Source: GCA-2689995 sp964529325 (lineage in GTDB: Bacteria; Fidelibacterota; Marinisomatia; SCGC-AAA003-L08; GCA-2689995). From it: a DNA stretch of 5,567 nt. The notes beneath the pieces were generated by a model that was not told where the DNA came from, searched no databases, and worked only from the letters and a program-made list of their open reading frames with translations. A program made the position numbers and the translations under genes. Positions 1-3,923 of this stretch are shown here, piece by piece (within the stretch, counting starts at the first letter, position 1; every line of letters starts with the position of its first letter). The DNA lies in NCBI GenBank assembly GCA_964529325.1, contig CAZGWH010000084.1:1-5567 (forward strand), read 5' to 3'.

Positions 1-45
1 TTTGGTAACGAAAAGGAAGTATTAAATGTTGCACTTGCTAATTGA
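1..45 (+). CDS. Possible C-terminal tail of an upstream gene (partial)
   Basis: Frame 1 is open from the window edge to a TGA at 43-45 and reads FGNEKEVLNVALAN. The other two plus-strand frames stop earlier (TAA at 23-25 in frame 2, TAA at 6-8 in frame 3), so if a gene enters from the left on this strand, this is its frame. The fragment is too short to assign to a family. The stop codon overlaps the proposed -35 element of the next gene, which would be a compact arrangement. It could equally be non-coding sequence. Confidence 0.3.
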   Translation, partial: FGNEKEVLNVALAN

Positions 46-69
46 ATCTAAGTAATCTTAAGATATAAT
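42..69 (+). promoter_or_regulatory. Candidate sigma70-type promoter of the large secreted protein
   Basis: TTGAAT at 42-47 (four of six matches to TTGACA) and a perfect TATAAT at 64-69 are separated by 16 nt. Transcription would begin near 76, leaving a leader of about 30 nt before the ATG at 108. The hexamers and spacing are seen directly; use by the host's sigma factor is inferred. The region is very AT-rich, and some FCB bacteria use a different housekeeping consensus, so this is a reasonable but unproven call. Confidence 0.5.
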
Positions 70-93
70 TACATCGATTTATTTAAAAACAAT

Positions 94-100
94 AAAAGGA
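94..100 (+). promoter_or_regulatory. Ribosome binding site for the ATG at 108
   Basis: AAAAGGA ends 7 nt before the ATG, a good Shine-Dalgarno match at normal spacing. It fixes the start at 108, which also places a textbook signal peptide at the N-terminus. The second gene in the window has nothing comparable. Confidence 0.7.
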
Positions 101-107
101 TATCATA

Positions 108-3100
108 ATGAAAAATTTATTTTTAACTGTATTATTATTATTTTCTGTTTCATTTGCAACGGAAATTTATTTTGGTAATGTGGACCAAAGTTCAGGTACA
201 GCTGAAGTATTATATACTACCGATGTGGAAATTGGAGGATTTCAATTTGACTTTATAGGTGGTACAGTAGCTGATGCAACGGGTGGTGAAGCAGAGAACT
301 CGCAATTTACGATAAGTACATCTGCACATACAATTCTTGGGTTTTCGTTTTCAGGAGCATCATTAGCTATTGGAGAGGGATTAACATTATTAACAGTTAA
401 TTTTGAACCTGATGAAGATGCAACAGAATTTTGTTTAGAAGGAGTGGTCTTATCCAATACGGGTGGCGAAACAGTTGATTATACTGTAGGTCCTTGTGCT
501 CAAGCATTACAAATTGATTGTAATGGTGAACTTGGTGGAGATGCTGTAGAAGATGAGTGTGGAGTTTGTGAAGGTGATGGTATTATTCAAGATTGTGGCT
601 GTGGTACTCCTGGTGAATTTGGCCTTCCAGACGGAGCATGTGATTGTGAAGGAAATGTACTTGATTTTTGCGGTGATTGTGGTGGAACAGGGCAAACAGA
701 AGAAGACTGCGTAGAAGGATATCAATTATTTATAGGTGCAGTTGATGAAGCAAGTGGAACTGCTGAAGTATGGTATTCAGCAGAAGATGAAATTGGTGGA
801 GCGCAATTTGATGTTTCAGGTATAGGCTTAACAGGGGCATCTGGAGGTCAATCTGAATCTGTTGGCTGGATAGTCAGTACATCTGCAACAACTTGGCTTG
901 GTTTTTCATTTAGTAATTTTACGATTCCTGCTGGAATAAATTTATTAACCATTCTTACTTTTGATACAGAAGAAGCAGGAGATTTTTGTTTAAATGGGGT
1001 TGTTCTTTCAAATTCAAGCGGTGAAGGATTAGATGCTACTGTAGGAGAATGTATAGAGCTTTTAGGAACAGATTGCCTTGGAGTCATTGGTGGCGGTGCT
1101 ATTGAAGATGAATGCGGTGTGTGTGATGGTGATGGTGTAATTCAAGAATGTGGATGTGGTTCACCAGATGAATTTGGCCTTCCAGATGGAGCATGTGATT
1201 GTGAAGGAAATGTTTTTGATTTCTGTGGAGATTGTGGCGGAACAGGGCAAACAGAAGAAGATTGTGTTGAAGGATATTCAATTTATTTTGAAAATTTAGA
1301 CCAGGTTGCAGGAACAGTGGATGTATATTACGCATCTGAAGGTGAAATTGGTGGTGCTCAGTTCTCAGTAAATGGAATTACATTAACAGGATCAAGTGGT
1401 GGAGTTGCAGAAGAATATGAATGGACAGTAAGTACATCTGCAACCGTTTGGCTTGGTTTTTCTTTTGCTAATGTTGCATTACCTGCAGGAATTCATTTAT
1501 TATCTTCATTAACATTTATACCACCTGGAGACGGTGACGAATTATGTTTAGAAAATGTAATTTTATCAGATATTGATGCAAATGGTTTAGATGTGGATTT
1601 AGGTGAATGTTTACAATTATTTGATTTTGATTGTTTTGGTGAATTGGGAGGAAATGCAGAATTAGATGAATGTGGAGTTTGTGAAGGTGGTAATGCAGAT
1701 ATGGATGAGTGCGATGTCTGTTTTGGTGATGGAGCAAGTTGTGCACCTGGAACATTCGATGTATATTATGATATTGATGTAGATTTTGGCGGATTTCAGT
1801 TTAATGTTAATGGAACGACAGTTACAGGTGCTGGAGGTGGAATTGCTGAAGAACTTGATTATACAATAAACGCAGGTGAATCAGGTGTGGTATTAGGATT
1901 TTCCTTTTCTGCGACACCAATTCCTGCTGGAGATGGATTACTTGTTGTTGTAGATACTGAAGGTCCTAATGATGATGCGTGTATATCTGATTTAGTTATT
2001 TCAGATACGGATGCAATTTCATTAGATGCATTTATTGTTAATTGTAATACAATAACATTTTGTGAAGATGTAGATGGTGATGATATTTGTGATGTAGATG
2101 ATGATTGTGTCGGTGTTGTAGATGACTGTGGTGTTTGTAATGGAAATAATGCAAATATGGATGATTGTGGAGTATGCGATGAAGACCCTACAAATGATTG
2201 TGTTGAATTAGCAATAATGTATGATTTTGGTCAAGATATTACCGGTTTTCAATTTGATGTAAATGGTGTAGAAATTTCACCAGGTAGTGCATTTGGGGGT
2301 TCTGCAGATGAATATTATGATTTAATAGAAACCAATATATTAACAGTTGTCGGTGTTTCTTATGATAACACACCAATCCCTGCTGGGAATGGAGTTCTAA
2401 CAAATGTAATGGTTTTTGGTGATATTGCAAATGCAAGTTTAAGTAATGTTATCTTAACAGATATAGATGCACAAGAAATCCCAGGAACAATTGATGGATT
2501 AACAATTGGTGTTGCTTGTATTGATTTTGACCAAGATGGTATCTGTGTGTCTGATGATATTGATGATAATTGTTATTCAAATATTTTAGATTGTGCCGAT
2601 GTATGTGATGGTGATGCGATAGAAGATTTTTGTGGTGTTTGTAATGGAACAGGTCAAACTGAAGATGACTGTGTTGAAGGATATACAGTTTATTTTGAAA
2701 ATATTGACCAAGTTGCAGGAACAGTTGATGTATATTATGCATCAGAATCCCCAATTGGTGGTGCACAGTTTACAATTTCAGGAATTTCATTAACAGGTGC
2801 AAGTGGTGGTGAAGCAGAGCTTGGTGAATGGACAGTAAGTACTTCTGAATCACTTTGGCTTGGGTTTTCAATGTCTAATACTCCTCTATCATCTGGAAGA
2901 CGAATGTTAACTACATTAGAATTTGTTTCTCCAGGAGAAGGAAATGAATTATGTTTTACGGATGTAATTTTATCCTCTACAGAAGCTCTTCCATTTGATG
3001 TTGTAATAGGTGATTGTTTAGGGTTAGATGAATATGATTGTAATGGTGAACTTGGAGGTACTGCAGAACTTGATGAATGTGGAGTTTGTGAAGGCTCTGG

Positions 3101-3800
3101 CCCTGCATTTGAATGTTGGAATGGAAGTTTTGAGTGTACTGCTGAAGATTGCGTAGTTGGAGGTACACTTACATTTGGGGAACAAACTTCAAATATAATT
3201 CCAGTTTATATTTCAACTAATTCAGAAATTGCAGGATTTCAATTTGAAATAAGTGGGGCTGAATTAGTAGATGCATTTGGTGGAGTGGCTGAAGAAAATG
3301 GTTTTACTTTACAAGTTGGAAATGGTGTTGTCCTTGGTTTCTCTTTTGATGGCTCAACAATTCCAGCAGGTGACCATTTATTATTAAATCTTGAATTAGG
3401 GCAATCTGATGAAACAGAAATGTGTTTTGTTGAAGGTTCAGGAGTATTAAGTGGTTCTGATACAACTCAAGAATTATTAGTTGTTCTTGGAGAATGTGCA
3501 GAAGTTATTTTAGATATAACTGAAATTATTTCAGTCGGTGAATTTAGATTAACTGAAGTTTATCCAAATCCATTTAATGCTCAATCCACAATTAAATATT
3601 CTGTACCAAGCACTGAATTTGTAGATATATCTGTTTATGATATTAATGGACAAAAAATTCATACATTGGTATCTCGGCAAGTAAATTCAGGAAATCATGA
3701 AATTAATTGGAATGCTGGAGATATTCCATCAGGTGTATATTTCATCATGTTATCTTCGGATAACTTTGTACAAACTCAACGCGTTACTTTGATGAAATAG
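108..3800 (+). CDS. Secreted multi-module surface protein: seven cohesin-like modules, Cys-rich linkers, type IX sorting domain
   Basis: This is an exported protein of 1230 residues. Residues 1-17 form a signal peptide (MKN, a run of Leu/Phe/Val, then SFA before TEIYFG). Seven related modules follow at about 19-130, 206-315, 390-501, 549-646, 699-804, 859-970 and 1018-1130. Their signature is I-G-G-x-Q-F, then G-A-x-G-G, then VSTS...LGFSFS, then IPAG..LL, then a C-terminal Cys pair. I read them as cohesin-like beta-sandwiches, a resemblance judged by eye. Acidic Cys-rich linkers (ECGVCEG, CGDCGGTGQ) separate them; those after modules 4 and 5 contain thrombospondin type-3-like Asp motifs, probably binding calcium. 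Residues 1146-1230 form a type IX (type A) sorting domain with YPNPFN, VYDINGQKI and SGVYF. There are 60 cysteines, and no lysine between residues 2 and 1163. A scaffold, adhesin or structural surface role is likely, but no ligand or catalytic site is visible. The gene is probably monocistronic, with a promoter at 42-69 and a terminator at 3826-3858. Confidence 0.93.
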   Translation: MKNLFLTVLLLFSVSFATEIYFGNVDQSSGTAEVLYTTDVEIGGFQFDFIGGTVADATGGEAENSQFTISTSAHTILGFSFSGASLAIGEGLTLLTVNFEPDEDATEFCLEGVVLSNTGGETVDYTVGPCAQALQIDCNGELGGDAVEDECGVCEGDGIIQDCGCGTPGEFGLPDGACDCEGNVLDFCGDCGGTGQTEEDCVEGYQLFIGAVDEASGTAEVWYSAEDEIGGAQFDVSGIGLTGASGGQSESVGWIVSTSATTWLGFSFSNFTIPAGINLLTILTFDTEEAGDFCLNGVVLSNSSGEGLDATVGECIELLGTDCLGVIGGGAIEDECGVCDGDGVIQECGCGSPDEFGLPDGACDCEGNVFDFCGDCGGTGQTEEDCVEGYSIYFENLDQVAGTVDVYYASEGEIGGAQFSVNGITLTGSSGGVAEEYEWTVSTSATVWLGFSFANVALPAGIHLLSSLTFIPPGDGDELCLENVILSDIDANGLDVDLGECLQLFDFDCFGELGGNAELDECGVCEGGNADMDECDVCFGDGASCAPGTFDVYYDIDVDFGGFQFNVNGTTVTGAGGGIAEELDYTINAGESGVVLGFSFSATPIPAGDGLLVVVDTEGPNDDACISDLVISDTDAISLDAFIVNCNTITFCEDVDGDDICDVDDDCVGVVDDCGVCNGNNANMDDCGVCDEDPTNDCVELAIMYDFGQDITGFQFDVNGVEISPGSAFGGSADEYYDLIETNILTVVGVSYDNTPIPAGNGVLTNVMVFGDIANASLSNVILTDIDAQEIPGTIDGLTIGVACIDFDQDGICVSDDIDDNCYSNILDCADVCDGDAIEDFCGVCNGTGQTEDDCVEGYTVYFENIDQVAGTVDVYYASESPIGGAQFTISGISLTGASGGEAELGEWTVSTSESLWLGFSMSNTPLSSGRRMLTTLEFVSPGEGNELCFTDVILSSTEALPFDVVIGDCLGLDEYDCNGELGGTAELDECGVCEGSGPAFECWNGSFECTAEDCVVGGTLTFGEQTSNIIPVYISTNSEIAGFQFEISGAELVDAFGGVAEENGFTLQVGNGVVLGFSFDGSTIPAGDHLLLNLELGQSDETEMCFVEGSGVLSGSDTTQELLVVLGECAEVILDITEIISVGEFRLTEVYPNPFNAQSTIKYSVPSTEFVDISVYDINGQKIHTLVSRQVNSGNHEINWNAGDIPSGVYFIMLSSDNFVQTQRVTLMK
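162..497 (+). repeat. Cohesin-like module 1 (residues 19-130)
   Basis: This is the first module after the signal peptide. It has an N-terminal strand IYFGNVDQ, then VEIGGFQFD, then ISTSAHTILGFSFSG at 69-83, and a closing Cys pair C109/C130. In this module IPAG is replaced by LAIGEG. The 21-residue Cys spacing is shared with modules 2, 3, 4 and 6. Confidence 0.75.
498..722 (+). repeat. Cys-rich linker 1 (residues 131-205)
   Basis: This is a long linker with ten cysteines (138, 151, 154, 163, 165, 178, 180, 188, 191, 201), rich in Gly, Asp and Glu. It is nearly identical to linker 2: residues 150-205 and 335-390 match at 50 of 56 positions. All ten cysteines are conserved between the two, which suggests a small disulfide-bonded spacer rather than a flexible tether. 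Confidence 0.75.
621..722 (+). repeat. Direct DNA repeat A, copy 1 (partner at 1176-1277)
   Basis: By hand alignment these 102 bp match 1176-1277 with 10 mismatches and no gaps, at an offset of 555 bp. Only one mismatch pair changes an amino acid (Leu185 to Phe370); the rest are synonymous. It encodes the second half of linkers 1 and 2. Confidence 0.8.
723..1052 (+). repeat. Cohesin-like module 2 (residues 206-315)
   Basis: This full-length module has the N-terminal strand QLFIGAVDEASG, then DEIGGAQFDVSG, VSTSATTWLGFSFS at 256-269 and IPAG at 273-276. The Cys pair is C294/C315 (spacing 21). It begins right after the GY that ends linker 1, the same junction as linker 2/module 3 and linker 5/module 6. 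Confidence 0.75.
1053..1274 (+). repeat. Cys-rich linker 2 (residues 316-389)
   Basis: Ten cysteines (323, 336, 339, 348, 350, 363, 365, 373, 376, 386) lie at the same positions as in linker 1, shifted by exactly 185 residues. With module 2 it makes one repeat unit of 555 bp. Confidence 0.75.
1176..1277 (+). repeat. Direct DNA repeat A, copy 2 (partner at 621-722)
   Basis: Second copy of the 102-bp linker repeat, about 90% identical to copy 1. Its 3' part (from 1239) is also shared with the repeat near 2646, so this junction occurs three times in the gene. Confidence 0.8.
1239..1340 (+). repeat. Direct DNA repeat B, copy 1 (partner at 2646-2747)
   Basis: These 102 bp match 2646-2747 with 12 mismatches and no gaps by hand count, at an offset of 1407 bp. 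They encode the end of linker 2 and the start of module 3. Confidence 0.75.
1275..1610 (+). repeat. Cohesin-like module 3 (residues 390-501)
   Basis: This full-length module has the N-terminal strand SIYFENLDQVAG, then GEIGGAQFSVNG, VSTSATVWLGFSFA at 441-454 and the Cys pair C480/C501. It is the closest relative of module 6: the two align without gaps at an offset of 469 residues, including the flanking linker ends. Confidence 0.75.
1611..1751 (+). repeat. Cys-rich linker 3 (residues 502-548)
   Basis: This is a shorter linker with six cysteines (509, 522, 525, 535, 538, 545). It opens with GELGGNAELDECGVCEGG, which resembles the openings of linkers 1 and 6, and lacks the CGCG/GACDC middle part of linkers 1 and 2. 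Confidence 0.7.
1752..2045 (+). repeat. Cohesin-like module 4, short form (residues 549-646)
   Basis: This module starts directly at FDVYYDIDVDFGGFQFNVNG and lacks the extra N-terminal strand present in modules 1, 2, 3, 6 and 7. VSTSAT is replaced by INAGESG before VVLGFSFS; IPAG is kept. The Cys pair is C625/C646 (spacing 21). It is followed by a linker with a thrombospondin type-3-like motif. Confidence 0.7.
2046..2201 (+). repeat. Cys-rich linker 4 with a thrombospondin type-3-like Asp motif (residues 647-698)
   Basis: Residues 652-667 read CEDVDGDDICDVDDDC, matching the spaced-Asp pattern of thrombospondin type-3 calcium-binding repeats. DDCGVCNGN and MDDCGVCDED follow. There are eight cysteines (652, 661, 667, 674, 677, 687, 690, 698). 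Calcium binding is inferred from the family pattern. Confidence 0.65.
2202..2519 (+). repeat. Cohesin-like module 5, degenerate short form (residues 699-804)
   Basis: This is the most divergent module. It keeps DITGFQFDVNG and TPIPAGNGVLT, but LGFSFS has become VGVSYD (748-753). The first Cys of the usual pair is Ser (S777, in ASLSNVILTD), leaving C804 without its usual partner. It also lacks the N-terminal strand, like module 4. Confidence 0.65.
2520..2681 (+). repeat. Cys-rich linker 5 with a thrombospondin type-3-like Asp motif (residues 805-858)
   Basis: The end of module 5 and start of this linker read CIDFDQDGICVSDDIDDNC (804-822), a spaced-Asp pattern like that after module 4. It has seven cysteines (813, 822, 829, 833, 842, 845, 855), the only odd count among the six linkers. 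It ends with GTGQTEDDCVEGY, as linkers 1 and 2 do with one E/D change. Confidence 0.65.
2646..2747 (+). repeat. Direct DNA repeat B, copy 2 (partner at 1239-1340)
   Basis: Second copy, encoding the end of linker 5 and the start of module 6. Protein-level similarity to copy 1 continues well past this segment, through the Cys pair and into the next linker. Confidence 0.75.
2682..3017 (+). repeat. Cohesin-like module 6 (residues 859-970)
   Basis: This full-length module is closest to module 3. It has VYFENIDQVAG, SPIGGAQFTISG, VSTSESLWLGFSMS at 910-923 and the Cys pair C949/C970. Where its relatives have PAGxxLL it reads SSGRRML; R931 and R932 are the only basic (Lys/Arg) residues in any module. 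Confidence 0.75.
3018..3158 (+). repeat. Cys-rich linker 6 (residues 971-1017)
   Basis: Six cysteines (978, 991, 994, 1003, 1010, 1015). It opens with GELGGTAELDECGVCEG, matching linker 3, then diverges to a Trp-containing segment (ECWNGSFEC) not seen in the other linkers. Confidence 0.7.
3159..3497 (+). repeat. Cohesin-like module 7 (residues 1018-1130)
   Basis: The last module before the sorting domain. It has TLTFGEQ, EIAGFQFEISG, LQVGNGVVLGFSFDG and TIPAGDHLLL. Its Cys pair is C1106/C1130, spaced 24 rather than 21 because of a small insertion around GSGVLSG. Confidence 0.7.
3543..3797 (+). other. Type IX secretion system C-terminal sorting domain, type A (residues 1146-1230)
   Basis: The final 85 residues carry the hallmarks of the type A sorting tail: YPNPFN at 1152-1157, a strand with VYDINGQKI, HEINWNAGDIPSGVYFIML, and a closing TQRVTLMK. 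In known systems this domain directs passage through the outer membrane and is removed or exchanged for a surface anchor. Its composition breaks sharply from the rest of the protein: it has no Cys and contains most of the protein's Lys and Arg. Confidence 0.85.
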
Positions 3801-3825
3801 AGAAAATAAAATATAAGTTTATTTT

Positions 3826-3858
3826 AAAAGAGGTATGTGTATTCATACCTCTTTTTTT
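3826..3858 (+). terminator. Rho-independent terminator of the large secreted protein gene
   Basis: A perfect 12-bp stem (3826-3837 with 3844-3855) has a 6-nt loop TGTATT and runs into a T-tract at 3852-3858. It lies 25 bp after the stop codon. The outer four pairs are A-T and overlap the T-tract; the core AGAGGTATG arm is solid. Readthrough into the next gene should be limited. Confidence 0.9.
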
Positions 3859-3872
3859 ATTTTTAAATAAAT

Positions 3873-3878
3873 TATAAT
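3873..3878 (+). promoter_or_regulatory. Possible -10 element for the barrel/TPR gene
   Basis: A perfect TATAAT lies 15 bp after the terminator and 45 bp before the ATG at 3924. The terminator implies that this gene needs its own promoter in the 65-bp gap. No convincing -35 hexamer exists at 16-18 nt spacing (only T-tract sequence), and the gap is so AT-rich that a chance match is likely. Confidence 0.3.
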
Positions 3879-3923
3879 TATGGTTTTAATGCCTACTCTT
3901 TTTACATTAAATTTTTCCCTCTT

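Noticed and set aside
1..45. Resemblance of the tail FGNEKEVLNVALAN to FLVNEKEKTLAKAF near the end of the barrel/TPR protein (about 5297-5338), suggesting a second copy upstream
   Set aside because: The match rests on NEKE plus scattered residues, in a segment where Lys, Glu, Leu and Ala are common in any helical protein. It is too short to support homology.
498..1277. Regularly spaced repeats that could suggest a CRISPR or satellite array
   Set aside because: The repeats are in frame, about 555 bp apart, diverge mainly at third codon positions and encode conserved protein linkers. They are protein-module repeats.
2061..2573. Spaced-Asp motifs read as dockerin calcium loops
   Set aside because: Dockerins have two loop-helix units with conserved hydrophobic helices. 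Here the Asp runs are interleaved with Cys and lack the helices, fitting thrombospondin type-3-like repeats better.
242..3168. Eight minus-strand open frames of 63-105 codons (242-457, 507-725, 848-1087, 1099-1335, 1516-1755, 2239-2436, 2449-2766, 2977-3168)
   Set aside because: All lie inside the large plus-strand gene and recur with the module repeats. Their odd composition (His-, Leu- and Gln-rich, including an HHHHTH run) is the reverse complement of GAT/GGT/GTG-rich coding sequence. None has a domain or independent context.
3162..3800. Possibility that the sorting domain region belongs to a separate gene joined by a sequencing error
   Set aside because: The frame is continuous without stops, module 7 leads straight into the sorting domain, and the order signal peptide, modules, sorting tail is the normal architecture for this class.
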